Assembly (NCBI GenBank): GCA_963838385.1
Contig: CAWIRE010000003.1
Span: 620,001-684,000 of the forward strand
Length of the DNA: 64,000 bases
Direction: 5' to 3'
DNA from: DAHUYF01 sp963838385
Lineage (GTDB): Bacteria > Pseudomonadota > Alphaproteobacteria > ATCC43930 > CGMCC-115725
Shown: piece by piece, positions 50,764 to 59,679 of the stretch
How the letters are laid out: each line of letters begins with the position of its first letter
How positions within the stretch are numbered: position 1 is the stretch's first letter
Position numbers and translations under genes: made by a program
The notes under the pieces: generated by a model
Seen by the model: only the letters and a program-made list of their open reading frames with translations
What the model was told of the DNA's origin: nothing
The model's database searches: none

Positions 50764-51945
50764 ATGAGCGCGCGGGATGCCGCGGCGGAGGGGGCGGATT
50801 ATCTCGCCCGCGCCCGGGCGCTGGCGCCCATGCTGCAAGCGGCGGCGGCGGAGATCGAGCGCCAGCGCCGGCTGCCGCAGGCGCTGGTCGACGCCATGCT
50901 CGAGGCGGGGCTCTTCCGCATGCTGCTGCCGCGCGACTATGGCGGCGGCGAGACCGATCCCCTGAGCTTCGTGCAGGTGCTGGAGGAGATCGCGCGCCAT
51001 GACGCCAGCACCGCTTGGTGCCTGGGTCAGACCTCGGTCTGCGCCATGGCGGCGGCCTACCTGCCGCCGGATTCCGCGCGCGCGATCTGGGGCGACCGGC
51101 GCGGCGTGCTCGCCTGGGGCGCCGCCGCGCCGCCGGTGAAGGCGCTGGCCGCGGACGGCGGCTGGCGCGTCACCGGCTCCTGGTCCTTCGCCAGCGGCGG
51201 CCATCACGCCACTTGGATCGGCGGCCATTGCATCGAATGCGAGGCCGACGGCACGCCGCGCCTCGCCGCCGGCAAGCCGGTGCCGCGCACGCTGATCTTC
51301 CCGGCCGCGGCGGTCACGTGGACGGACATCTGGGACGTGATCGGGTTGAACGGCACCGGCAGCGACATGTATTCGGTCGACGACCTCTTCGTGCCGCACG
51401 CCTTCACCATGGATCGCGACGAGCCCGGCAACCGCCGCCTGGCCGGGCCGCTCTATCGGTTCCGCACGGATCAGATGTATGCGTCGGGATTCGCCTGCGT
51501 GGCGCTCGGCATCGCGCGCGGCATGCTCGACGCGCTGGTGGCGCTCGCCACCGAGAAGACGCCGCGCGGCTACAAGACGACGCTGCGCATGAGCCCGGTG
51601 ACCCAGACGGACGTGGCCGAGCTCGAGGCGCGGCTGCGCGCGGCGCGGTTCTATCTGCTGGGCACGCTGGAGGCCGCCTGGCGCGCGGCCCATCGCGGCG
51701 AGCTGCCGATGGATCACCGCATGGCGATCCGCCTCGCCGCGACCCATTCCATCCGCGAGGCGCGCCGCGTCGCGGGCGAGGCCTACAACGCCGCCGGCAC
51801 CACCTCGGTCTTCGCCGCCAACCCCTTCGAGCGGCGCCTGCGCGACATCAACGCCGTGGCGCAGCAGCTCCAGGGCCGCCGCTCGCATTTCGAGACGGTG
51901 GGGAAGTACCTGCTCGGCGTCGAAGCCGATCCGTTGTTTCTCTAG
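50764..51945 (+). CDS. Acyl-CoA dehydrogenase-fold flavin-dependent monooxygenase (HsaA/HpaB-like)
   Basis: A 393-residue protein of the acyl-CoA dehydrogenase fold with the C-terminal domain of two-component aromatic monooxygenases. It has LPQALVDAMLEAGLFRMLLPRDYGG, VLEEIARHDASTAWCLGQTS, GSWSFASGGHHATWIGGH, WDVIGLNGTGSDMYSVDDLFVP and THSIREARRVAGEAYNAAGTTSVFAANPFERRLRDI. The catalytic Glu of true acyl-CoA dehydrogenases is not apparent. It would need a flavin reductase, not found nearby. Linked to the VOC gene, it suggests hydroxylation followed by ring chemistry on an aromatic compound. Confidence 0.78.
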   Translation: MSARDAAAEGADYLARARALAPMLQAAAAEIERQRRLPQALVDAMLEAGLFRMLLPRDYGGGETDPLSFVQVLEEIARHDASTAWCLGQTSVCAMAAAYLPPDSARAIWGDRRGVLAWGAAAPPVKALAADGGWRVTGSWSFASGGHHATWIGGHCIECEADGTPRLAAGKPVPRTLIFPAAAVTWTDIWDVIGLNGTGSDMYSVDDLFVPHAFTMDRDEPGNRRLAGPLYRFRTDQMYASGFACVALGIARGMLDALVALATEKTPRGYKTTLRMSPVTQTDVAELEARLRAARFYLLGTLEAAWRAAHRGELPMDHRMAIRLAATHSIREARRVAGEAYNAAGTTSVFAANPFERRLRDINAVAQQLQGRRSHFETVGKYLLGVEADPLFL

Positions 51946-51957
51946 GCGCGTTTTCTT

Positions 51958-51995
51958 GCCCCTCCCCCCTTGAGGTCCCTCAAGGGGGGAGGGGC
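51958..51995. terminator. 18-bp perfect hairpin after the flavin monooxygenase gene
   Basis: An 18-base arm (51958-51975) pairs without mismatch to 51978-51995 across a two-base TC loop, with core CCCCTTGAGG/CCTCAAGGGG. It lies 13 bases after the stop codon and can stop transcription before the UbiD operon. Similar GGGGAGGGG elements occur between genes elsewhere in alphaproteobacteria. Confidence 0.6.
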
Positions 51996-52087
51996 TAAAC
52001 GGCGCGCGAAGGCGCCCAGCCTTGGCGCCTGAGCGCCGCATCCCTACCATGGCTCCCGCGCCGGTCTTGGGCGCGCCCTGCGTCATA

Positions 52088-52122
52088 GGCGTACGCCGAT
52101 TTTTGAGTCCCCGGTGTACACC
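52088..52122. promoter_or_regulatory. Paired operator palindromes upstream of the UbiD operon
   Basis: GGCGTACGCC (52088-52097) and GGTGTACACC (52113-52122) are both perfect 10-base palindromes that fit GGYGTACRCC. Their centres are 25 bases apart and they lie 45-79 bases before the UbiD start. The second lies downstream of a TTGAGT -35-like sequence (52103-52108). A third GTAC (52129-52132) is less symmetrical. The regulator gene is not in the window. Confidence 0.55.
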
Positions 52123-52166
52123 AATGACGTACGGCCTAAGATGCGGCGCAAAGCCCGGAGGAAGGC

Positions 52167-53586
52167 ATGGAGGATGGAGCGCGGAGCGTCGAGGCGGCGA
52201 GGAATGTGCCGGCGCCGAGCCTGCGCGACTGGCTCGACCATCTGGCGGCGCGCGATCTGCTGGCGGTGGCGCGGCCGGGCGTGGCGCTGCGCTTCGAGCT
52301 CGCCGCCATCGCCAAGCGCCTCGACGGCGTCAAGGCGACGCTCTTCCCGGCGCCCGACGGCCATGCCATGCCGGTGGTCTCGGGCCTGGTCTCGAACCGC
52401 GCCTGGATCGCCGAGGCGATGGGCGTGACGCAGCGCGAGATGCTGGAGCGCTTCCTCCACGCGGCGCTCAATCCGCTGCCCTGGCGCGAGGTGGCGAGCG
52501 CGCCGGTGCAGGAGCGCGTCCAGCGCGATGTCGATCTCGGCGCGCTGCTGCCCCTGCCGACCCATAACGAGCATGACAGCGGCCCCTACATCACCGCCGG
52601 ATTGCTCATCGCGCGCAACCCCGCGACCGGCGTGCAGAACGTCGCCATCCACCGGCTGCAGCTCAGCGGCAAGCGGCGGCTGGGGGCGCTGCTGCTGCCG
52701 CGCCACACCAACCTCTTCTTCGAGGCGGCGGAGGCGGCGGGGCAGCCGCTGCCGGTGGCGATCGTGATCGGCGTCGATCCGCTGACGCTGCTGGCCTCGC
52801 AGGCGATCGTGCCGGTCGACCATGACGAGCTCGAGATCGCCGGCGCGCTGCAGGGCCGCCCGCTTGAGGTGGTGAAATGCCTCACCAACGAGGTGCGCGT
52901 GCCGGCCGCGGCGGAGATCGTGCTCGAAGGCCGGCTGCTGCCGGCGCTGCGCGAGCCCGAAGGCCCCTTCGGCGAGTTCCCGCAATATTACGGCGAGCGC
53001 GCCGACCGCCATGTGATCGAGATCGACGCGGTCACCATGCGCGCCGACGCGCTCTTCCACACCATCGTCGGCGGCGGGCTCGAGCATCTGCTGCTCGGCG
53101 CCATCCCGCGCGAGGCGAGCCTGCTGGCGCATCTCCAGCGCAGCTTTCCCGGCGTGCGCGACGTGCATCTCTCGCGCGGCGGTACCTGCCGCTACCATCT
53201 CCACGTCCAGCTCAGAAAGCGCAACGAGGGCGAGGCGAAGAACGTCATCCTCGGCGCCTTTGCCGGCCATTACGACATCAAGCAGGTGATCGTCGTCGAC
53301 GAGGATGTCGACATCCACGATCCCACCGAGGTCGAATGGGCGGTGGCGACGCGCAGCCAGGCCGACCGCGACCTCGTCATCATCGCCAATGCCCAGGGCT
53401 CGAAGCTCGATCCCTCGACGCCGCGGCGGCGTCGGCGCCAAGCTCGGCATCGACGCCACCATCCCGCTCGACGCGCCCAAGATGCGCTTCACCCGCATCC
53501 GCGTGCCGGGCGAGGCCGAGGTGGCGCTCGACCGCGTGATCGATGCGAGCCAGGGCGGCGATTGGCGCAAGGCGCTGGGACGGTAG
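52167..53586 (+). pseudogene. UbiD-family decarboxylase (HmfF-like), frame interrupted once
   Basis: Prenylated-FMN-dependent aromatic carboxylyase. The conserved active-site segment EPEGPFGEFPQYYG supplies the paired Glu, and the NPATGVQNVAIHRLQ, RNEGEAKNVILGAF and DEDVDIHDPTEVEWAVATR blocks are typical. The frame breaks near 53428, where one extra base in CCGCGGCGGCGTC is followed in the next frame by GVGAKLGIDATIPLDAPKMRF to 53586. The corrected chain is 472 residues. CGGAGGAAGG precedes ATG 52167. In this gene order it most resembles the furan-2,5-dicarboxylate decarboxylase HmfF. A UbiX partner is not in the window. Confidence 0.82.
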
Positions 53587-53853
53587 GAGCCTGTCTGGGA
53601 AATGGCATGGGTCTGCGTTGGACAAGGATGGGGCGATGTTAGGAGGGCGGCCGCAGGCGATGCAGGGCATCGTCAAGGCCGCCCGACGCGGCAGCGCCCC
53701 ATCCTTGTCCAACCCGAAGGGACATCGTCCTTTGCCGCCCGGAACGTCGTCCCTCGTCGCTTACGATGCTACCGCATCGCTGCGCTCCTCGCTCCTAGCC
53801 GGACGACAAAGGACGATGTCGCAGGCCCATGCCATTTCCCAGACAGGCTCCTA
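53584..53853. mobile_element. 270-bp nested palindrome, MITE-like element
   Basis: 34-base terminal inverted repeats (53584-53617 and 53820-53853) match with one mismatch and start TAGGAGCCTGTCTGGG. Inside are two further stem-loops: an 18-bp perfect stem (53618-53635 with 53695-53712) with an inner GGGCGGCC/GGCCGCCC stem, and a 14-bp perfect stem (53721-53734 with 53807-53820). No reading frame is evident. The left terminal TAG is the UbiD stop codon and the right end lies two bases before the next ATG. TA on both sides could be a target duplication. Confidence 0.75.
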
Positions 53854-53855
53854 GC

Positions 53856-56811
53856 ATGGACGAGCTGCGGTGCGGCGAAGGCGCGCTCATCGGCCAGGCG
53901 ATCGAGCGGCTCGAGGATGCGGCGCTGCTCACCGGCGCCGGCCGCTATATGGACGATCTGCCGGTGGCGCCGGGCACGCTGCACGCCGCGATCCTGCGCT
54001 CGCCCCACGCCCATGCCGAGCTCGTCGCCATCGATGCGGCGGGTGCGCTGGCGATTCCCGGCGTTGCCGCGGTGGTGACGCGCGAGGAGGTGCGGCGCTG
54101 GACGCGGCCCTTCACGGTGGGCGTCAAGCAGCCGATGGAGCATTGGTGCCTCGCGGTCGACCGCGTGCGCTATGTCGGCGAGCCCGTCGCCGTCGTGCTG
54201 GCCGAGGACCGCTACCGCGCCGAGGACGCGCTGGAGCGCATCAAGGTCGAGTACCGGCCCTTGCCGGCCGTGGTCGATCCGCTCGCCGCCGCGTTGGAGG
54301 GCGCGCCGGTGCTCCACGACAAGGTCGGCAGCGAATGTCGTCAGCGACCGGCGCTTCCGCTACGGCGATCCCGCCGCCGCCTTCGCTGCCGCCACGCATC
54401 GCGTCGCCATCACCATAGACTATCCGCGCAACTCGGTGACGCCGATCGAGTGCCTCGGCGTGCTGGCGCAATATTTCGCCGCCGACAACGTCTACGAGGC
54501 GACATCGAGCTTCATGGGGCCGTTCGCGCTCCATCCGGTGATGGCGCTGGCGCTCAAGGTGCCGGCGAACCGGCTGCGGCTGAAGACGCCGCCCGAGTCC
54601 GGCGGCAGCTTCGGCGTGCGGCAATCGGTCTTTCCCTATGTCGTGCTGATGAGCGTCGCGGCGCGCACCGCCGGGCGGCCGGTGAAATGGATCGAGGACC
54701 GGCTCGAGCATCTCGCGGCGGCGACCTCGGCCACCAACCGCGTCACCACGCTCGAGGCAGCGGTGAGCGCCGAGGGCGAGATCGCGGCGCTGCGCTGGGA
54801 CCAGCTCGAGGATTGCGGCGCCTATCTGCGCGCGCCGGAGCCGGCGACGATCTACCGCATGCACGGCAATATGAGCGGCGCCTACCGGCTCCGGCATCTC
54901 GAGATCCGCAACCGCATCGTGCTCACCAACAAGACGCCGTCGGGGCTGGTGCGCGGCTTCGGCGGCCCGCAGGTCTATTTCCCGCTGGAGCGGCTGATGC
55001 AGCGCGTGGCACTCAGCCTCGATCTCGACCCGCTCGATGTCATCCGCCGCAATCTGGTGCCGGCCGACGCCTTCCCCTATCGCTGCCCGGCGGGCGCGCT
55101 GCTCAATTCCGGCGATTTCCACCGCGCCCTCGACCTCGCCGTGGCGCAAGGCGGGCTCGACGAGCTGAAGCGGCGGCAGCAGGCGGCGCGCGCCGCCGGC
55201 CGGCTCTACGGCATCGGCTATGCCGCGGTGGTCGAGCCGTCGATTTCCAACATGGGCTACATCACCACCGTGCTGACGCCGGCAGAGCGGCGCAAGGCCG
55301 GGCCCAAGAGCGGCGCACAGGCGACCGCCACCGTGGCGCTCGATCCCTTGGGCGGGGTCAGCGTCCATGTCGCCTCGGTGCCGCAGGGGCAGGGCCACCG
55401 CACCACCCTCGCGCAAGTGGTGGGCGACGCGTTCGGCCTCGCGCCCGCCGACATCCGCGTCATCGGCGAGCTCGACACCGGCAAGGACGCGTGGTCGATC
55501 GCGTCGGGCAATTATTCGAGCCGCTTCGCCGGCGCCGTGGCCGGGGCGGCGCATCTCGCGGCGATAAGGCTGCGCGACAAGCTCGCGCGCATCGCGGCGC
55601 CGCTGCTCAACGTGGCGCCCGGCGAGATCGCCTTTGCCAAGGGCAGGATCTTCGCCGCCGGCAATCCCGACAACGCCCTCTCCTTCTCGCGCGTCGCCGG
55701 CACCAGCCATTGGGCGCCGCAGACGCTGGGCGAGGGCGTGGCGCCCGCCTTGCGCGAGACGGTGTTCTGGACGCCGCCGGTGCTGGAGGCGCCCAACGAG
55801 GCTGAGGAGATCAACAGCTCCGCCGCCTACGGCTTCATCTTCGATTTCTGCGGCGTCGAGATCGAGCGCGAGACCGGCCGGCTGCGCATCGACAAATACG
55901 TCACCATGCACGATGCCGGCCGGCTGCTGAACCCGGCGCTGGTCGACGGCCAGGTGCGCGGCGGCTTTGCCAATGGCGTGGGCGCGGCGGTCACCGAGCA
56001 TTTCGCCTATGGCGAGGATGGCAGCTTCCTCTCCGGCACCTTCGCCGACTATCTCGTGCCCACGGCCTGCGAAGTGCCGGAGCCGGTGATCCTGCACATG
56101 GAGACGCCGTCGCCGGTGACGCCGCTCGGCGCCAAGGGGGTGGGCGAAGGCAATTGCATGAGCACGCCGGTCTGCCTCGCCAATGCGGTGGCCGATGCGC
56201 TGGGCGCCGCCGACATCGCCCTGCCGATGACGCCGGCGCGGCTCATGGCGCTGATCGAGCCCGAGGAGCCCGCGCCGCCCGGGACCGCCGCGCCCGCGCC
56301 GGCTCGCGCCGGCAAGGGCCTCTCGGGCAGCGGCGCCATCTCGGTGCCGGCGGCGCCGGAGCAGCTCTGGGCGACGCTGCTCGATCCCGCGGCGCTCGCC
56401 GCGCTGCTGCCGGGCTGCGAGGCGCTGGAGCGCACGGGCGAGAACGCCTACCGCGCGCAGCTCCGCATCGGCGTCGGCCCGGTGCGCGGGCGCTACGAGG
56501 CGCGGGTGCGGCTCTTCGACCTGGAGCCGCCGCGCGCGCTCAAGCTCAGGGGCGAAGGCATCGGCGCGCTGGGATCGGCCAGCGGCGAAGGCGCCATCGA
56601 GCTTGCGCCGGAGGGCGAGGGCACCCGCGTCACGTATCGTTATTCCGCCGCGGTCGCCGGCAAGGTGGCGGCGGTGGGCGGGCGCATGCTCGACGGCGCC
56701 GCGCGCATCCTGATCGGCCAGTTCTTCGAGCTGCTGATCGCCACCAGCGGCGGTGCGGCGAAGCTCTCGCTGTGGCGCCGGCTGCTGCGGCTCATCGGAG
56801 CGGCGCGATGA
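53856..56811 (+). pseudogene. MoCo hydroxylase large subunit fused to CoxG domain (HmfA-like), frame interrupted once
   Basis: Xanthine-oxidase-family molybdopterin subunit for a CoA-thioester substrate. Its N-terminal a/b hammerhead (RLEDAALLTGAGRYMDD) is followed by a frame break near 54333 (extra G; corrected GSNVVSDRRFRYG), then ESGGSFGVRQ, LVRGFGGPQVYF, VPQGQGHRTTLAQ and LGAKGVGEGN with the catalytic Glu. After ~residue 810 comes a separate ~155-residue SRPBCC domain of the CoxG type (SGSGAISVPAAPEQLWATLLDP to AVAGKVAAVGGRMLDGAARI). Corrected length is 984 residues. The usual CoxG is a separate protein. The stop overlaps the FAD subunit start. Confidence 0.83.
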
Positions 56812-57635
56812 AGCCCGCCGCCTTCGACTATCTCCGTCCGGACAGCCCCGAGGAGGCGCTGGCGGCGCTGGCGGAAGCGGGCGAGGAGGCGCGGCTGCTG
56901 GCCGGCGGCCAGTCGCTGATGGCGATGCTCAACATGCGGCTGGTGCAGCCGGCGCTGCTGATCGACATCGGCAGGCTCGCGACGCTCGACACGATCCGCC
57001 TCGAGGCGGACGCGCTCGTCGTCGGCGCGGCGGTGACGCAGGGCGCGCTGGAGCGCCGCGCGAGCCTTGCCGAAGAGGTGCCGCTGCTCGCCGAGCTGCT
57101 GCCCTTTCTCGGCCACTACCAGACGCGCAACCGCGGCACGGTCTGCGGCTCGGTCGCGCATGCCGATCCCAGCGCCGAGCTGCCGCTGGCGCTGGTGGCG
57201 CTCGAAGGCTCGGTGACGCTGCGCTCGGCGCGCCGCCGCCGCACGCTCGCCGCCGGCGATTTCTTTGCCGGCATGCTCACCACCGCGCGGCGAGGCGACG
57301 AGATGGTCGAGGCGGTGAGCTTCCCGCGCCGCCGCGCCGGCGCTGGCTATGCCTTCCGCGAGGTGGCGCTGCGGCATGGCGATTTCGCGCTCTGCGCCGT
57401 GGCGGCGGCGGCCGACGCCAAACGCCTCAGGCTCGCCGTCGGCGGCGTCGCCGACCGGCCGGTGGCGCGCGACTTCCCGCTGCTCGAAGGCAGCGCCCTC
57501 GACGACGCGCTCAACGATTTCGCCTGGGCGCTCGGCGGCAGCGACGACGCCCATGCCAGCGCGCGCTACCGGCGTGCGCTGGTGCGCAAGCTCGGCCGCG
57601 CCGCGCTCCAGGAGGCACGATGCCGACGCGCCTGA
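56808..57635 (+). CDS. FAD subunit of MoCo hydroxylase (CoxM type, HmfB-like)
   Basis: A 275-residue FAD-binding subunit: FDYLRPDSPEEALAALAEAG at the N-terminus, the FAD motif LLAGGQSLMAMLNMRL (33-48), and the second FAD segment TRNRGTVCGSVAHADPSAELP. It shuttles electrons from the [2Fe-2S] centres. The start overlaps the large subunit stop (ATGA) and the end overlaps the next gene by 16 bases, so the three subunits are made together. Confidence 0.92.
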   Translation: MKPAAFDYLRPDSPEEALAALAEAGEEARLLAGGQSLMAMLNMRLVQPALLIDIGRLATLDTIRLEADALVVGAAVTQGALERRASLAEEVPLLAELLPFLGHYQTRNRGTVCGSVAHADPSAELPLALVALEGSVTLRSARRRRTLAAGDFFAGMLTTARRGDEMVEAVSFPRRRAGAGYAFREVALRHGDFALCAVAAAADAKRLRLAVGGVADRPVARDFPLLEGSALDDALNDFAWALGGSDDAHASARYRRALVRKLGRAALQEARCRRA

Positions 57636-58144
57636 AAGCCGCCGAGCGCCATCGCGTGAGCCTCACGCTCAACGGCCGCGCCGTCGCGGGCGAGGCCGAG
57701 CCGCGCATGCTGCTGAGCGACTTCCTGCGCCATGGGCTGGGCGCCACCGGGACCCATGTCGGCTGCGAGCACGGCGTCTGTGGCGCCTGCACCGTGCAGG
57801 TCGACGGGCTCGCGATGCGCTCCTGCCTGATGCTGGCGGTGCAGGTCGAAGGCCGCCGCGTCGACACCGTCGAGAGCCTTGCCGGCGAGGATGGCGCGCT
57901 CGATGCGCTGCAGCGCGCCTTCCGCCGCCATCACGCCCTGCAATGCGGCTTCTGCACTCCCGGCATTCTGATGTCGCTCGGCGACTGGCTCGCGCGCACG
58001 CCCAACCCCAGCGAGGAGCAAGTGCGGGAAATGCTGAGCGGCCATCTCTGCCGCTGCACCGGCTATGCCGGCATCGTCCGCGCCGCGCTCGACGCCGCCG
58101 CCGAGATGGCGCGCGAGCGCAGGCCGGAGCCGCGCGATGTTTGA
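57620..58144 (+). CDS. [2Fe-2S] subunit of MoCo hydroxylase (CoxS type, HmfC-like)
   Basis: A 174-residue iron-sulfur subunit with a plant-ferredoxin-like site (GCEHGVCGACTV near 49-60, then SCLMLAVQVEG) and a second cluster site QCGFCTPG plus GHLCRCTGY. ATG 57620 has GGAGG five bases upstream and lies inside the end of the FAD subunit gene. Subunit order large - FAD - FeS matches the HmfA-B-C layout. Confidence 0.93.
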   Translation: MPTRLKAAERHRVSLTLNGRAVAGEAEPRMLLSDFLRHGLGATGTHVGCEHGVCGACTVQVDGLAMRSCLMLAVQVEGRRVDTVESLAGEDGALDALQRAFRRHHALQCGFCTPGILMSLGDWLARTPNPSEEQVREMLSGHLCRCTGYAGIVRAALDAAAEMARERRPEPRDV

Positions 58145-59657
58145 CCTCGGCCGCAGCTTCCTCGCCAGCGTCGAGCGCAGCCCCGAGGCCACCGCCATCG
58201 TCGACGGCGCGACGCGGCTCACCTATGCGGAATGGCATCGCGAGATCCGGCGGCTCCTGGCGGGATTGGCGGCGCTGGGCCTCGGCCGCGGCGATCACCT
58301 GCTGGCGGCGCTGCAGAACCGCATCGAGATGGCGAGCCTGCACTGGGCCTGCCAGTTCGCCGGCGTGATCATGACGCCGCTCAACTGGCGCGCCAAGGCG
58401 GACGAGCTCGATTACTGCCTCGCCGATAGCGAGGCGCGCGCCGTGGTCTTCCAGGACGTGACCGCCGAGGCTGTCGCAGGATCGCCCGCGGCGCAGCGTC
58501 TGCCGCGCATCGCGGTGGGTGGCGCCGCGGGCGGCACGATCGACTTTGCGGCGCTGGGCGGCGGCGGCCTCGCGCCGGGCGAGCCCCAGGCGGGCGCCGA
58601 GGATGTCTCGCTGATGCTCTATACCTCGGGCACCACCGGGCGGCCCAAGGGCGTGCCGCGCCGTCATCGGCAGGAGCGCGCCGCGGCGCTGGCGCATGTG
58701 GCGCAGAACCAATATGGCCGCGGCGAGCGCACGCTCGGCGTCATGCCGCTCTATCACACCATGGGGGTGCGCTCGCTTCTCGCCATGGCGCTGGTCGATG
58801 GCTGCTTCGTCTGCCTGCCGCGCTTCGACGTGCCCGGCGCGCTCGCCCTCATCGAGCGCGAGCGCGTCACCAACCTCTACCTGGTGCCGACGCTCTACCA
58901 CGATCTCGTCAGCCACGAGCGCTTCGCCCGGACCGATACGAGCTCGGTGCGCAAGCTCGGCTTCGCCGGCGCCGCCATGCCCGACGGCGTGCTGAAGCGC
59001 GTCGCCGAGGCGTTCAGGCCCGAGCTTTTCGTCAATCATTACGGCTCGTCGGAGATCTACACCTTCACCATCGAGCCCGAGGCGGCGCGGAAGCCGGGCT
59101 CGGCGGGCAAGGCCGGGCTCAACCAGCGCATCCGCGTGGTGCGGCTGGGCAGCGGCGATCCCGAGGGGGTGGCGGCGCCGGGCGAGGAAGGCGAGATCAT
59201 CGCCGATGTTGCGAGCGACGAGGCCTTCGAGGGCTATTGGCGCCGCCCCGACGCCGACGCCAAGGCGCTGCGCAACGGCTGGTACTTCACCGGCGATACC
59301 GGCTACCGCGACGCCCAGGGCGACCTCTTCGTCACCGGCCGGGTCGACGACATGATCATCACCGGCGGCGAGAACGTCTCGCCTGGCGAGATCGAGAGCG
59401 TGCTGTCGCTCCATCCCGCCGTTGCCGAGGTGGCGGTGGCGGGGCTGCCCGACGAGCGCTGGGGCCGGCGCGTCGCCGCCTTCATCAAGCGCGCGGCCGA
59501 GATCGACCCGGCGGAGCTCGATGCCTGGTGCCGCCGCTCGGGCCTCGCCAATTTCAAGCGCCCGCGCGACTATGTCTTCGTGCGCGAGGTGCCGAAATCG
59601 CCGGTCGGCAAGATCCTGCGCCGCAAGCTGGTCGCCGGCGACTACGAGACCGATTGA
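58137..59657 (+). CDS. AMP-forming acyl-CoA synthetase (aryl/furoyl-CoA ligase type)
   Basis: Activates a carboxylic acid as its CoA thioester, 506 residues. Adenylate-forming motifs: LMLYTSGTTGRPKGVPRRH (P-loop), the substrate-region HYGSSEIYTF, GWYFTGDTGYRDAQG, GRVDDMIITGGENVSP and the catalytic Lys in VGKILRRKL. It overlaps the FeS subunit gene by 8 bases. In this context the substrate would be the acid left by UbiD decarboxylation, for example 2-furoate, making the CoA ester that the molybdenum enzyme hydroxylates. The ligand itself cannot be read from motifs. Confidence 0.87.
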   Translation: MFDLGRSFLASVERSPEATAIVDGATRLTYAEWHREIRRLLAGLAALGLGRGDHLLAALQNRIEMASLHWACQFAGVIMTPLNWRAKADELDYCLADSEARAVVFQDVTAEAVAGSPAAQRLPRIAVGGAAGGTIDFAALGGGGLAPGEPQAGAEDVSLMLYTSGTTGRPKGVPRRHRQERAAALAHVAQNQYGRGERTLGVMPLYHTMGVRSLLAMALVDGCFVCLPRFDVPGALALIERERVTNLYLVPTLYHDLVSHERFARTDTSSVRKLGFAGAAMPDGVLKRVAEAFRPELFVNHYGSSEIYTFTIEPEAARKPGSAGKAGLNQRIRVVRLGSGDPEGVAAPGEEGEIIADVASDEAFEGYWRRPDADAKALRNGWYFTGDTGYRDAQGDLFVTGRVDDMIITGGENVSPGEIESVLSLHPAVAEVAVAGLPDERWGRRVAAFIKRAAEIDPAELDAWCRRSGLANFKRPRDYVFVREVPKSPVGKILRRKLVAGDYETD

Positions 59658-59679
59658 TGTCAGGAAAGGAAAGTTGCGC

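Noticed and set aside
14820..54340. Programmed +1 ribosomal frameshifting at the eight frame breaks
   Set aside because: There is no shared slippery codon, stop codon or Shine-Dalgarno-like stimulator at the sites, and the genes are unrelated housekeeping and catabolic genes. A single extra base is simpler.
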